From assembly GCA_003260075.1 (NCBI GenBank), contig QLIY01000873.1, positions 1-64,000 on the forward strand: a stretch of 64,000 bases of DNA, in the 5' to 3' direction. Below are positions 35,701 to 48,749 of this stretch, piece after piece (positions within the stretch are counted from its first letter, which is position 1; the number at the start of each line of letters is the position of its first letter). The translations under genes and the position numbers were made by a program. The notes beneath the pieces were generated by a model. That model was not told the origin of the DNA, made no database searches, and saw nothing but the letters and a program-made list of their open reading frames with translations. This DNA is from Phallusia mammillata. Lineage: Eukaryota; Chordata; Ascidiacea; Phlebobranchia; Ascidiidae.

Positions 35701-38700
35701 AGTTTTACAATCACAAGTTCCCGTGGCTTCAGGGTTGTGAAATTGTTACGACTTACTGAGTAAATGTGAGCTGAGTCATGTCATTGTTTGAAAGTCGATT
35801 TACATTTAGCAGCGGGACGAATTTCGCCAAAGCTTATAAAATTAAGTCACAATTGAATATTTTTCTCAGGCAAAATGGACGCGGAAAATAGTTTTACTGT
35901 CGGAGATATTTTGACCACAATGACTGTGGAATTTGAACGAGAATCGTCAAGGCGATATTAACCTTTCAAATATTGCCAAACATTTGATCACAATCCAATG
36001 ACAACGGGGTAACAATACGAGATTGTGTCTTTTACGACGCGGGGCAGCTGCCATGAAAACGTCTGTTCGTGTTTACGACCATCTATATTCAAGATTTTCC
36101 GGTAATTCATATTCGTGGCGATAAAGACTGAGATTTCCACTTAGACCTGAATATACATTTTGTGTGTTCAACATTTATCTTTGATGTGAGTGACAAAAAC
36201 GTTCAATTGTTAGTCACGTACGTATAACTGTTCTATTTATGGCCATAATTCTAATCATTTAACCAGTTTCGTATTGCCAGTTTGCGCTCAGCAACAAATA
36301 ACGAAAGCAGTGCAGTGTAGTTTTAGCCCATTGTCAATAAATACCATATTTTTGCCCACAATACGTACCCTCAATAAAAATAAATGTCAAAAATATATTT
36401 CTTTTGTCATTGACCCCAATGATCAGAAACCGACATTAGGGCATCTTACGTCATATCAGATGATCGCAGTGTAAACATCCGAGAGGATTCCGTACATTTT
36501 GTGCCGATGTCGCTAAGTAAGAGTGATTGCGACACAAAAAGATCAAGATATAAAAGATGACCACGTTTGGAATTACAATGTAGGCATAAGGGCAATGGAA
36601 TGCTTTAGGAATTGGTATCAGATTTTGTGTTTTGTGTTAGGGGAATTGCGAAGGTAAAGGAAACCCGGGGGTTACATCGCTTCGGTTTGGATAATTCAGA
36701 ACGCATCAGGGTGAATATTTTCTGTTTATATGCCAGACTATCTAATGTCTGCGCTTGTAAGACTACACAGGATATATGTATAAAACCACAATCAATACTG
36801 TGTTACATGTAATATTGTAATTTTTAGACAAAAGGCGTCAATAGTCCCTTTAGTCGGCCCCGATATTCCAAAAAAAAACTCAAATCCAACTCGATTAAAA
36901 CCCCAAACACACAAAAAAACAATGCTATTACCATAAAATCCCCCCCCCCCAAAAGGCGTCAATAGTCCCTTTAGTCGGCCCCGATATTCCAAAAAAACTC
37001 AAATCCAACTCGATTAAAACCACAAACACACAAAAAAACAATGCTATTACCATAAAACATCATCATTAAAATTTTGCGGGTAAAAACTTAGATGCCAAAC
37101 GTGCTGGACAACCCATCGCTCACCATGGACAAGATATCTTTAAAATCAAGCAAAGTATTTTCGCCAAGATAAAACCCTCTACTGCTGATAAAACACAAAC
37201 ACATTTCGCGACCACAAAGACCACGTAAAACCCCGAAGCAACCACGACATTCCTGGGGTTACGCCCACCAAGGAGTTAGAAACACACAAATAAATGATTT
37301 AATCATCTTCGCTGAATGGATAACAGACTTTCGGAGGTATTCGGACGAGGTTACCATTATTTACATGGCATTGTGTTCAGTACAATGACTTGAGCGTCCA
37401 GATGTCGCTGAATTGGGAATAACAAAGAGTGCTTTGGAGCAAATAAGTCGTACGTAGTAAGTTGGGTTTCGATAACAAACCATGTAATGAAAGGTGGTGA
37501 AATTCTGGTAGCTAAGTTTGCTTACGGTTAAAAACATTACTAGATATAACCGGCTGATTCGGTATAACGTATTTACACATGAATGTGTCGTGATTGCTGG
37601 TTTACATACACGTTTCAGGGCTGATCCCAGTAATGAATTTATGTTCAACGTAACTTATTACTAGATGTATGTAAGGCAATGTATTTGTATTCTTTAAAGA
37701 AATGTGCCATTTATAAACACATTACACTACGCCAGGCCCGCAAGTTTGCATCAAAAGCAACCCAAACACATATCCTTTTCTCCCTTGCTTTTCGGCATTA
37801 AAAATAACAGGGCAAAGACCCAAACGCCAAAAAAATATTTTCTAAGAACAAAAACGACTATTCTCAATAAGTCTAATTAACGGGTAATTTTCATTTTCGC
37901 CCGGTTGCTCACATTTTTTACAGATCACAACTTCAGTGAATCGTTACAGTATGTTATAGTGTAGGTGTATTTTTGTCGAGAATGTGGACTTTTTCACACT
38001 GGGAATTACCTTCCTATGATCTGGCAGAGAACTATGACACAGTAATCACAGCCTATTAGGTTTCAGTTTCGGGAGCAATGATATCAACTTACTCGAAAGC
38101 AAGACAATACAATTTTAACGGAAAATTCCTTACTTGCTTTACTTCATAAAAACACAGCGCCAAAATGGGTAACATTCAGAGTAGATCTTACATTTACTTT
38201 ACTGTATAGATAACTGCAAAAAAATATCATAGCAAGATGTATGTTAACACGGGTTTGCAACGAATTTTAAAGGATATCATTATTGCAGCCCAATTGTATT
38301 TATACAGCAAAACATTTGATTGCCTTTTTGCATTGACTAAAATATCTAGATTACGTAAAATGTGACGCACTTCAAAATAAGTCTTTCAATGAATTTGTGA
38401 TGACTAAATTGTAAATGCGTTTTGCAAATCATTATTATGTTACCCACTTTAAGCACAGTTTGATTGCACAAAACGTTTAAACACCACAGAAAGATTTATT
38501 TTCAAACCAACAAATTCCACACTAAAGAACCCAACACATTTGGTAAACAAATAGTAACGATATACGATCTCTACTTTAACCTCAGATGATATCAAATTTG
38601 CAAAATAAAGTACAGACTTTGAAACGACAGGGGTGAAAAATATTTCAACCCTGTTTGGGAACAGGCTACCATGCGGAGAAAACCAGTAACCACCAGTGAT

Positions 38701-39901
38701 TTGGTTAAGTGGAGTACGTGTGTATATGGTTAGGAAGGGTATACACGATGCAGCTGTATTGTTGGGTGTGTGCTGTGATACACAACAGTTCGTGCGGATT
38801 TGGTGTATGGCGATAATGTCAGCGGTTAAACATACGTGCATCAGTTGATGTGGTTATGATACTGATATTTCGTGGAGGGTTTTGGTTCTAGTTTAAAGAG
38901 CTCTTCTGGCAAAAGCTCTTTAAACTTGATACTATGCCTGGCAGCAATAGCTTATATATAGGTTTTGGTTCTAGTTTATCAAAATATGCACCAAAAATGG
39001 TTGAAACTTATTTTCAATTGAGAAAAAATTTAGGCTTTCGATTCGAATTGAACCACTTTGGAGGTATGGTAGAGACTGAAAATGACCTTTATTTCGACTT
39101 TCGACTAAAAAAATGGGAGAATATAACGTTTTCAAGTCAATGATTTTCGGCGCACTACATGCTTTTTATTGTAAAAACGAAGAAGCTGCTTTTTTCGGTT
39201 TACAAAATAAACTATTGCGCTACTTCAATGTTCACGCGAATAAAGGAATGTTATTCAGCAAAAAAGACAGGTACACTTGCCCCCAAATAGAACCGTTAAC
39301 GACAAACGAATAAGATATCTATAGCACAGAGTGCCAGACCGTCCACTAATCAGACTCTAACCACATCGCAAGTATCAACTGGAATTTCACACAACAGATG
39401 TGACACAATAAAAACGCTCTTCTATAAATAAAGCTGTTGAGAAGATAATGCCAGGTGATTTTTTAGCGTTGCGATTGAGCGGGCGTCAATGGGAGGTGAA
39501 GTTATCACTGTGTTGTCATTGCAGAAAAACAATTTGAAACGGTATCTTGGATGACGGTTGGCAAATTAAAATGGGTTTAAAAATGTGTTCTGTAATTAGT
39601 GTTTATTGAGCTAGACAAGACGTTGTTCGCCCCCCCCCCGAAGTTATCACTGTGTTGTCATTGCAGAAAAACAATTTGAAACGGTATTTTGGATGACGGT
39701 TGGCAAATTAAAATGGGTTTAAAAATCTGTTCTGTAATTTGTGATTGTTTTGAGTTAAGAGCCAGAAAAGACGTTGTCCAACTACCAATCTTTGAAAAGT
39801 TATAGATCGGCCATGAACAATAATGGGATTCAGAAACTTACAATCTATTTAACAGTTCAAAAATCATAAATGCAGAAACTACACGAGTATTACTTACATT
39901 T

Positions 39902-39976
<75 letters not shown>

Positions 39977-40851
39977 TTAATTACACCCATGTTATTCTAA
40001 ACTTATTGCTCAGTAAAAAAAAACGTTTCAAACCAAACGTCACAACAGATTATATTACACAATTATTAGCCAATGACCAGCGTTAAAATGTGGTTACGCC
40101 TCGTATATTCCTCAGAACCTTAGAATAGGATAAACCACAAGAGTTTCTGAAATACGATTTCTACGCAGTGAGTTTGCAAAAAAGGCGTTAATTTTAGCCT
40201 CAACCTTACGTTATCGTACTTGCGATCAGTAAGATAACATATTGGCACGTTATGGGTGTAACTTTCATCGTTAATTCCCCATATCCCCCCCCCCCCTTAA
40301 TTACACCCATGTTATTCTAAACTTATTGCTCAGTAAAAAAAACCGTTTCAAACCAAACGTAACAACAGATTTTATTACACAACTATTAGCTAATGACCTT
40401 AGAATAGGATAAACCACAAGAGTTTCTGAAATACGATTTCTACGCAGTGAGTATGCAAAAAGGCGTTAATTTCAGCCTCAACCTAACGTTATCGTACTTG
40501 CGATCAGTAAGATAACATTTTGGCATGTTATTAGTATAAATTTGCATCGTTGTATTTCTCATATCTCAACCACAACATACGCATTGGCGCATTGAAGCAA
40601 ATTACTGTTCAAGAATTCTTTCATAGTTCGTAGTTACAAATCGGAATACTTTTCGTTTTTGTCGTACAAAAGATTGACCCAAGGGTTTTTGGTACTTACT
40701 TTGTGTTGCCACCCATTCTTTAAGGTCCATTTTGCATGGCATCCGCACAACCTTCATAAGTTCGAAGATTGGACGTTGCTGACAAAGCTCGATATCAAGG
40801 TAGGGTTTCTTTTCCTCGATCACAGGTTTTTTGTCATTCTTCTTCCCTTTC
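32786..40851 (-). CDS. MOB2: MOB2-type kinase activator (first exon not found; last exon duplicated in assembly)
   Basis: Minus-strand exons 40851-40700, 34982-34886, 34642-34518 and a terminal exon starting at 33448 and ending with a stop at 32788-32786. Phases agree throughout. The first listed exon begins in phase 2, so a short upstream exon encoding the N-terminus is missing. Domain signature: DLKEWVATQ, then SEFCTAETC (two zinc-ligand Cys), KKLKCTAPQYIDYV, LFPTKYG, AHMYYAHF (two zinc-ligand His, four residues apart), LNVVFKHFILFVREYELLDPKETA. KCTAPQY and the ending LLDPKE favour MOB2 over MOB1. MOB2 proteins bind NDR-family kinases and modulate them. The terminal exon holds two copies of a 246-base block separated by one N at 33147, which breaks the frame as assembled. 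With one copy only, the exon is 416 bases and open, giving about 263 residues without the first exon. The tail after the MOB domain is Pro/Ala-rich. Confidence 0.93.
32901..33393. repeat. 246-bp direct duplication across an N inside the MOB2 last exon
   Basis: Copy 1 is 32901-33146 and copy 2 is 33148-33393, separated by a single N. I see one difference (c at 32919, t at 33166), an Arg/His change in the protein. This looks like two haplotype reads joined end to end instead of merged. Confidence 0.9.
33490..33595 (-). repeat. Dispersed CTGATCCCAG repeat, copy 3
   Basis: Minus strand reads ATTCCCATGTGGCCAGGCAT, then GCATGAGTGTTAGCTCTGGT and AGGTCTGATCCCAGTAAT. It lies in the MOB2 intron before the last exon. 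Confidence 0.5.
36830..37060. repeat. ~108-bp direct duplication across a C run, MOB2 intron
   Basis: Sequence aaaaggcgtcaatagtccct at about 36829-36939 recurs at 36951-37057 after C run 36940-36950, with a few base differences. Confidence 0.9.
37555..37645 (+). repeat. Dispersed CTGATCCCAG repeat, copy 4
   Basis: Reads gaatgtgtcgtgattgctgg, then tttcagggctgatcccagta. It lies within the long MOB2 intron. Confidence 0.5.
38885..38965 (+). repeat. Dispersed repeat with perfect 13-bp hairpin
   Basis: AGTTTAAAGAGCT (38890-38902) and AGCTCTTTAAACT (38914-38926) are exact reverse complements around an 11-base loop. The loop-side text ctcttctggc also occurs at 654-663, and the downstream tgcctggcagcaatagctta block matches 57086-57106. 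It is therefore a repeat end, not a gene terminator. Confidence 0.6.
39498..39770. repeat. ~130-bp direct duplication across a C run, MOB2 intron
   Basis: Sequence gaagttatcactgtgttgtc at about 39497-39627 recurs after C run 39630-39639 up to about 39770. Differences include tcttgg versus ttttgg and diverged ends. Confidence 0.88.
39903..40555. repeat. ~260-300 bp direct duplication framed by C runs, MOB2 intron
   Basis: A 74-base C run (39903-39976) is followed by ttaattacacccatgttatt; the same text recurs after the 12-base C run 40285-40296 and continues to about 40555. The second copy lacks about 25 bases present in the first (around 40100). Confidence 0.9.
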
Positions 40852-41130
40852 CTGAAACAAAACACACATTTTTATTTTAAATGTCGTAACAGGACGACTA
40901 ATGCAATCGACTTTGGAAAAATATCTTCGAGCGGAGATGTTTTTGTATCGTTAAGTGAGTATATTAAGTAAAAGTTGGTTCCCCCCCCCCCTCGATCACA
41001 GGTTTTTTGTCATTCTTCTTCCCTTTCCTGAAACAAAAACACACATTTTTATTTTAAATGTCGTAACAGGACAACTAATACAATCGACTTTCGAACAATA
41101 TCTTCGAGCGGAGATGTTTTTGTATTGTTA
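40825..41130. repeat. Direct duplication across a C run, copying part of a MOB2 exon
   Basis: Sequence at about 40815-40955 recurs at about 40992-41130 after an 11-base C run (40981-40991). The second copy includes the acceptor and first ~35 bases of the MOB2 exon, so it is a non-functional exon fragment. A few point differences and a small deletion separate the copies. Confidence 0.85.
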
Positions 41131-41134
41131 AGTA

Positions 41135-43450
41135 AACGTTGGTGTGTGTTGAACACATAGAACAGTTTCTAATTGACATATAGGTCACTCTTGTTTACAA
41201 ACGCGAGGACCATGACAAAGATTTGTGTATGTAAAGGCATATGCGTGTACATTATCATATAAGCCACTGCATTTTTGCTGCTTAGTGTGGCTAGCATTTT
41301 TTCAAAATCTAGATCCACAAAGCTGAGGTCACTATACAACTGATAGTTTTCTAAACAAGTACAATTTGGAAAGAAGAATAGTCAATTTCAACGCCATTAC
41401 ACAAATGACTGATAACCAAAGGTATGAACGGGTAACGCCACTGTGATCAAACAACACAATCAATACCTGCAACAATGTATGACCTAATGGCCTCACTGAT
41501 AGTAAAAAGGAAATAACGTCAGCCAATCGTGTGTTTTCACCACTCGTTGATAATCCACACACGCAAGGTCAGGCAAGTGCCAGTCAACAGGCAAACGCGG
41601 CTTTTGTATCAGACTAACAGGCAAACGCGGCTTTTGTATCAGATAACTCGGAACACACCGCCACATATTAACCATCTATTTGTGTGTCTAGGATATGAAA
41701 CAAATCAGACTTCGGCGGCTGCGACTTCCTCGGTTGCTCGGCAACGTTCGTGTGGCTATCGCTGGGTTTAAAAACTTGTTTTCCGTTTGTGAGGACTATG
41801 TTTGACTTGATAGTTAAATAGCAAATGTTTCATCGCGCAACACGCACACATCGAAAAACGAATTAATTGTGACGTCACAATAACCCGAGGGCTGCCCCAC
41901 ATCTAGCAGTCACATTATAATGAAAACAATGGAAATCGGTGATTAGTGAATGGATGTGTATCACCGTGTTGGACTTTGTCTTTCAATATATAAACGACCG
42001 TTAAATGACCTTACAAAATGTCTGTTACTAAAGCTATAGATAGTGACCAGAAGGTTGATTATAATGGTCCAACACGGTTTAATGAAAACGTGATGTACAT
42101 GTTACCGTTGACACAGTTGTGTGGACAATTTTCGTTTGGAAAATGAAGTCAAACTTACTGCATAAAGTACGTACAACGTAATACAGTTGTTTTTGATAGT
42201 CTTAAATACAATGTGTCGTCAAATATCACATACTTGACTTTGTATAACGTTGTTGGCCAGAATTTGTTTACTAAGTTGGACAAGAATAACGAAATCGTCT
42301 ATTTTAAGCAACACAATAAGTTACATGTTGTTGTCACGACTCGTATCGTACATATATATAACAGTCGACGAAGACGAAACATGAAACTGTAGCACGGAAA
42401 GCATTACATGATTGAACCGTTAAATAACAAATACTTTGGTGAAAATGTTAAACTACATGAGCATTCAACAAGCCTACCAATTACATGTCAAAGATTAAGC
42501 AATTTTATGTGCACAATAGACAAAGGCCAAAAAAATAAAACCCATATTTCACACTGACAAAACCGGCTTGTTTATAGAATGCATACAAGAACTGAATGCT
42601 CGGTTTTGATAGAGATTTGACCTCTAGTTGGTACTTTGTGGGTTGTATCTTTTTCTGAATGTTAAATTTGTGCACAGGAGAAACAACAGCAAAGGAGGAA
42701 TTCGCCTAGGGCGGTTTTTGCGCCGTAAAACAAACTTTCATGGGCAGCTTGGCACGGCAGATACAAAAGGGTAAAGGTGAAAACACTATTTATTGCAACA
42801 CGGGTTTCATATTATGGCTATACATGTGTTATGAAATCATATTCATTAAGAAACAGCTGTTACCTTGCTCGTGTGCTAATTAACGCCAAAAACTGTTTTA
42901 GTTGTAAGCAAATTGACATTAAATAGTGGATATTGGGTACTACAACGCTGTACTATTCAAATTAGGTCTACGTAGTTAGAGGTATGAGTTTACTCAACGT
43001 TGGTTGAAATTTTTGCATTTCAACAACAAAAGCACCTTGTACGTAAATTTGATGATGAAACAGCAAATAATTTAAACTTTCCATAAACAGTGAAAATGTC
43101 ATAAGCATCTGTCCAAACACAAGTGCATTATTTTCCTAATTGGTCGCTTGATTGTCGTGATAAACACAAACTAAATGGGAGCATTTTAGAATCCGTCGAT
43201 TGTCATCTACATTCATCCTAAATAAGTCACAATGGCCATTGTGTACTGCAAGGCATCGATGGTGTGTAGACGGCTGGAAAGCAAAATGCAAGGTGCGTAA
43301 GCATCAGGACTTCCGGCAATGATGAATTAACCTCATGACACGTCCGAAAAGCTTCATGAAACACCATATCACAGCGGTATACAGACTTGTTGACAAGAAA
43401 CAACAAAGCAAAAGACACGCATAACATCACTGAAAAATTAAAACCTTTCT
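41135..43450. other. Intergenic region, nothing recognised
   Basis: Apart from the 30-bp tandem duplication near 41.6 kb, this AT-rich stretch shows only short open frames without recognisable motifs. A missing MOB2 first exon could lie here or further right. Confidence 0.6.
41588..41647. repeat. 30-bp tandem duplication
   Basis: Unit aggcaaacgcggcttttgta followed by tcagactaac occurs twice head to tail. Confidence 0.7.
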
Positions 43451-44536
43451 CAACCTGGGATATAAGTTACTTGCTGTACCCGCTGCAGATAAGTTACATG
43501 CTGCTGTAAGTATTGAAGACAAAAACTGTTAATTGTGGGAAACGTCAACGTCCTTAAACTTACAGCATGTACCTGAATACGTCGACAATGTCGCTTTACA
43601 AAGGTGTTCTTTGTTAAACCGTTTAATACACACATAAGCCTTTCAAATACCAACGTAAAACGGAAACAGCAGTTTGAACGGTCAAAAACTGTTAACAGCA
43701 CCTGATAATAAAGTTGATCATGTCCATTCCCGTGCGGCCAGAAGGCCAGATCCATCCGTTTCTAAACCTATTTCACACTGTACCACACTATTCTGTATTG
43801 CTAACAAACTACACACAAAAACATAGCAACTGCAGCACGCTGTTCTGCGAAGGAAAGGAAAAAAATCGAAGTTCCACTAATGAAAATCGACATCTAGGAA
43901 CGAAAGCAAATACCCAAGACGACAGCTTTATTGCCTGTTTGCTGTCAGCGCGGCAAAGCCGAAGTTTACTTACAAGGTGGTAACCTGCCACAGTTAAACT
44001 CGTGCTTTATCGCGCCCTGAAGGTTAACAGCGTATGCCTAAACCAGGCAACCTGATATTAACCGCGTAGTTACCCACACACAATAACCTGCAAGGTTACG
44101 TATTTGGCTACAACATAGGTTGTTTACACAAGGCCTTCAGCTGTAACTGTTTATAAGTCTGCGGAATATTGTTAATCTGGCATATACGCATTCCAAGGTC
44201 TAAAGCTGTTTTATGTTTCTATGCTAAAAATACGTTTCAAACCGAGATTATGACTACGGTACAGGCACCGGAGCACTATATGAAAATCTGTCATTTAGGT
44301 GATATTCCCAGTATTGCACGCAGTAAATTGGTGCGGAAAAAACTTAAATAATTTATCACGGACGCACAAAAAGCGGTTTAGTTAACGCCGTACGCAGCAG
44401 CACTAGGTAGTCACAACAGTCGCAACTAAGAAAAGCGCCTGCGTGTATGACATAGAGCGGATATAACAACACTAACGAGTTACGTCACCTCGAGCCAGCT
44501 GACTGGGCTCGGGATGTAGCGATGAGATTTAGTGGC

Positions 44537-44640
44537 ACTACTAGTGCGATAGGGGTTTATGCCCCCCCCCCGAGCGTCCAGGTGGTACGGGATCGTAAAA
44601 AGGTTGGGAACCCCTGCTTACTAGTGCGATAGGGGTTTAT
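44537..44640. mobile_element. hAT right end joined to an apparent empty site
   Basis: The sequence ctagtgcgataggggtttat occurs at 44541-44560 without a transposon before it, and again at 44621-44640 directly after a hAT right terminus (aaaaaggttgggaacccctg ending 44616). A 10-base C run (44562-44571) separates them. This reads as one allele lacking and one carrying the element, joined in the assembly. Confidence 0.6.
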
Positions 44641-45296
44641 AACTTAACCTCGCGGAAGACAAACATACTAGATCGGCAAAGGAAGGGTTCGAGAGACAAC
44701 AGTTTACATAAAATGTAATAAACTTTACTATGATGCTATCGAAATATTGGTAATTTTATTAGCAAAAAAGGAAAAAAGTGAAAAAAAACTAGTAAAAGAA
44801 AACGATGTACTTTTTTAGCAAGATATATGCCCAATGCTTATGTGTGCAAAAGAAACATCAACTCTGCCGATTAAAAAACTTAAAAACGACAAAGTTTGAC
44901 AAGCTTAATATGAAGCAGTTAACCACAACAGAACACTACTTCTCACAACTGACACGACGTTTTTGTTCTGGGTGAGGAATCGATGGTTTTTCCCACAACA
45001 TTGTCTTTTCGTTACACAATACAATCGCGTCGTGTGCTGCCGCTATGTCATCAATTCTCTTTGTAGAATGATAGTGGCGTGATATTACGCAATGGAAGAA
45101 ATGAACACGCTAAAAACGCAGGGCTCGAAATGAAAACAAGCCGTTTGATGATACTACAGTTTTCACCGGGGGATATTTTAATTAGTTTAAGATTAAAAAA
45201 TTAAAAAATATTAATTACCTAAAATGGTTAAAAAATTTACCAAAAACAAAAATAGCAGATAGAAAAAGAAACCCGAAATTTCGTTAACGGTTAGAT

Positions 45297-45330
45297 CAGT
45301 GGTTCTTAAACTAGTAAAGACGAAACCATC
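45297..45330. mobile_element. Isolated hAT-like left terminus
   Basis: CAGTGGTTCTTAAAC at 45297 matches the left ends at 14021 and 18844. No partner end or target duplication was found downstream. Confidence 0.35.
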
Positions 45331-45794
45331 ATGACCCAAATGGATGCTGTCCTAGTTAGTGGACTGCATGAAAGATTTATGACGTAAGCGAACGTTGAAA
45401 GTTGGTCGCATCGACTTATTTATAGATCGGTTTAATTTCATTCAGCCTTGCAAGTCAGGGATACGGTTACAAAGCGTTTACTAACACGGGTGTCCTATTA
45501 GCATAATTACCATTTGAAACAATTAAATACTGCAAGCGTGCAATCTTACAGCAAAACTGTTCTGCTTTTATGCAATTTTTTTATGTAACATGCGCTTGTT
45601 TAACATTATAGGCAAATCACGACGCAGTTTAAATATGCAGAAAAAGATCTATTGCCACGATTACTAATCTGCAAGCCTGCACAACAGACCCAGTACCATT
45701 CAAAATCTGTAAAAGCTAAAAAAAACTTCCAGACACTTTTTTTTTATTGTATTTTTCGACAATCAGGCGGCAGTCCGAGAACTGAAAATTGCCC

Positions 45795-45893
45795 TTTGTC
45801 GTTCACGGGATTCGAACCCACGATACTCCCGGGGACGAAACCCGATCAGGTTTTGTACATGGGTCAGGCGCGCCAGGCCATTCGGCCAAGTTC
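45795..45893 (-). repeat. tRNA-derived SINE-like head
   Basis: On the minus strand, TGGCCGAATGG fits an RNA polymerase III A box and GGGTTCGAATCCC fits a B box, about 70 bases apart. The spacing and lack of a foldable cloverleaf suggest a tRNA-derived SINE rather than a working tRNA. A related copy is at 61293-61377. Confidence 0.55.
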
Positions 45894-47340
45894 CAGACAC
45901 TTTTTACAGATCAGAATTTTTTTGTGATTCATGATTTGCAACAATAGTTTGTTATGTTTCAAATTGTTGAAATTGTAAAGGCATCAGCAGTTTGAGGCAG
46001 TCAACGAGTCTTTATTGGCTTACCGATTTACTTCCTTGGCAACGCAATGAAAAAAAGTCACGCTCATTATTAACTGGTCAGTTCTCCCGTGGTGCACCTA
46101 ATCGTCGTCCACTAACGGACGATGGAACGTAAAACGTTTCCGTTAAGACACAAGGCGGGGAGTCGATAACCCATTCGACCAAATCAAATCATCAATCGAT
46201 CCTTGCTCACGTGACCACAGTTAGCCAATCGCGCGGACCCATTTATTGGCGCCTTGACAACCTGTTACAATGAGCTAAAGCCAATAACAACGACTGTATT
46301 TTGGGAATACGTAATGCTTTTGTGAGTCAAAGTAGCGTCTGTGGGCATTGAATAGTGCCGGGTCCCACACATAAAACCCACGTGCCCGTCATGGCTATTG
46401 TTTACCGCGTGTCATCAGGCGAGGCTTCCTTTCAAGGCGCCAGAACTGGCCAGTTGCGAACTTTCCCAAACAACGGGAAAAGTCTTTGCAAACCCAATGC
46501 CAAAAGAACCAGTTAACGGACGCGTGCTCCATGTGAACAGTTATCGATTGTGTCTGATTGCAAAGCAAGGAAAGTCAATGTGTGCTTTGCAAGAACCGGC
46601 GCCGGCAAAGTGTGTGCTTTGCAAATTGAATACACAAAAAGATTATCCTACCCTAATGCAATCGATTTGACTGTGCAATAAAAAAATAATAGCCAAATGA
46701 TTAACTGCGACAAAAATAGCATATTTTTGCGCACAATAAAGAACCCAGAGGAAAAATGAATATCAACAACTCGCAAGATGACAAATTTTGCATCATTAAT
46801 GCGCAATAACTTAGGATCACTTGCAGCTGGTGATTAAACAGTAACTTTCCACTATACCTGAAACTGCTAACGCACGTATTATCACCATTGCCAACTTGCA
46901 AATGATGATGTAGGATTATGAAACACTCACTACGCGCAGTTGCCTTAATCACCAAGGCAATAACATTAAACCGTTGATTACAAAGATGGCTATTGAGGTG
47001 GTTTACCGAAAACCAACAAGCTAAGCAAAACACTCATCCAGTGACAACAACGCCTTAGTGAAGTGGTGCAATAAAAACGCTTCTCAGATCTGATTACGAC
47101 ACTGGAAATGCCTTGGAGGCTTGGTTGGGGAAACTGGTCTTACTTTTTGGATCTTTTGAATTTGTGCTCGGAAGTTCCAGCAGCAGTTTTCTTTGCCCGG
47201 TCGTAGTCCTTCTGTGGCGAGAGGATTTGAAGGATTTGATCCAGCATTGTCATGTTCGTTTTTTTATGTTTACTTCACTTATACTTAAATTTGTACAGAA
47301 GTGCCTACGACTTTTTGCTGGATAGGAAAACGTAGTGAAT

Positions 47341-48460
47341 GTAGAGCAGACAACATAATAAAATAAACATTTTAATGCAGCCCTAAAAAGAATACCCATT
47401 TACTGCAGTAAGAACCCAAATTAGAAAACAATCAGGTACTTTAGGCTGCTCCCATTTGAATACACAGATCTCTGCTTCCCACACAAATAATTCTATAACA
47501 AGCTGCATATACAACAATAACATGTCATGTAACCTACCATAAAAATACACAACTTAACTCTGCAACTGTTCGAAGAAAGTAATTTCCAAAGAACGAAGCC
47601 AAGTGATTTCATTTGGACTACAGTCCTTGCTTTCAAAACAGGCACGCGTCTTTTCGCAGCCAACCAGCCATAGATAGTAAGCGTGAACGCAGTGGTAACC
47701 TAATGACCCAGTAGCTAGCGACGGTAGGCCAAGCCAAGCAAGGTCAGCTCTCTGATGAGGCCTCCCCCCCCCCTGTAGAGCAGACAACATAATAAAATAA
47801 ACATTTTAATGCAGCCCTAAATACCCATTTACTGCAGTAAGAACCAAATTAGAAAACAATCAGGTACTTTAGGCTGCTCCCATTTGAATCCACAGATCTC
47901 TGCTTCCCACACAAATACCCCCCCCCCCAACAAAACGCTAATGTTTTATTCATTACTGTAAAGCGTAAAGCTTTCAGTAGAAACAATGGCCTCGAACAAA
48001 GGGCCTGTTCTATCTGTCATTAAGCAGAAACTTCTAGAAAACTGCTTGCAACACTACACTTTGACCATGTACGAAAAAAACCTGCAAGCTTACAAGTCTT
48101 ATTCCCCCCCCCCATGAGCTGATGACATTTCAAAATCTCCAGTTTATACATCAGCTGCTTATAGTGAGAAATATGAACTCGGTGTTGATGGCTATATGTA
48201 AGTCTGGCAAATCGCTTTAGCTCGTTTTAGCATTACTGCGTCAAACTCTTGATTAGAAAAGCAAGCAATACAGACTCAACAAAACGCTAATGTTTTATTC
48301 ATTACTGTAAAGCGTAAAGCTTTCCGTAGAAACAATGGCCTCGAACAAAGGGCCTGTTCTGGATTTATCTGTCATTAAGCAGAAACTTCTAGAAAACTGC
48401 TTACAACACTACACTGCGAATACCTACGAAAAAACCTGCAAGCTTACAAGTCTTATCTGC
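47341..48460. repeat. Cluster of duplicated blocks separated by C runs
   Basis: Sequence gtagagcagacaacataata (about 47341-47500) recurs after C run 47764-47773 (to 47917). Sequence caacaaaacgctaatgtttt (47929-48103, after C run 47918-47928) recurs at about 48277-48455. A further C run lies at 48104-48113. Two local loci are each present twice. Confidence 0.88.
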
Positions 48461-48749
48461 GCTTGAAAATACACAACCCAACAGCAGTAAACTAGCAGTA
48501 AACCAACACGAGACGAGACCTTTAACACAAAAACGGTCTGTTCAACAGCTAGTCGTGACTGCGGGACGGCGTGACGCACGTTGGGAAGCTGGTGAGTTGC
48601 CTTTTTTCTTCGATCCCCCCCCCCCCACGTTCAAGAAGCGACTCGTCTGGCCCCCGAACCAACGTGCAAAACCTGACACGCCTAATCCGGTTATTTTAGT
48701 ACAACTGTCTTGGCGATATGTCGTGAAAAGTTGCAGTGTGAGTGTGACT

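Noticed and set aside
45795-45893. Functional tRNA gene
   Set aside because: A and B boxes are present, but the spacing is too long and I see no acceptor stem pairing.
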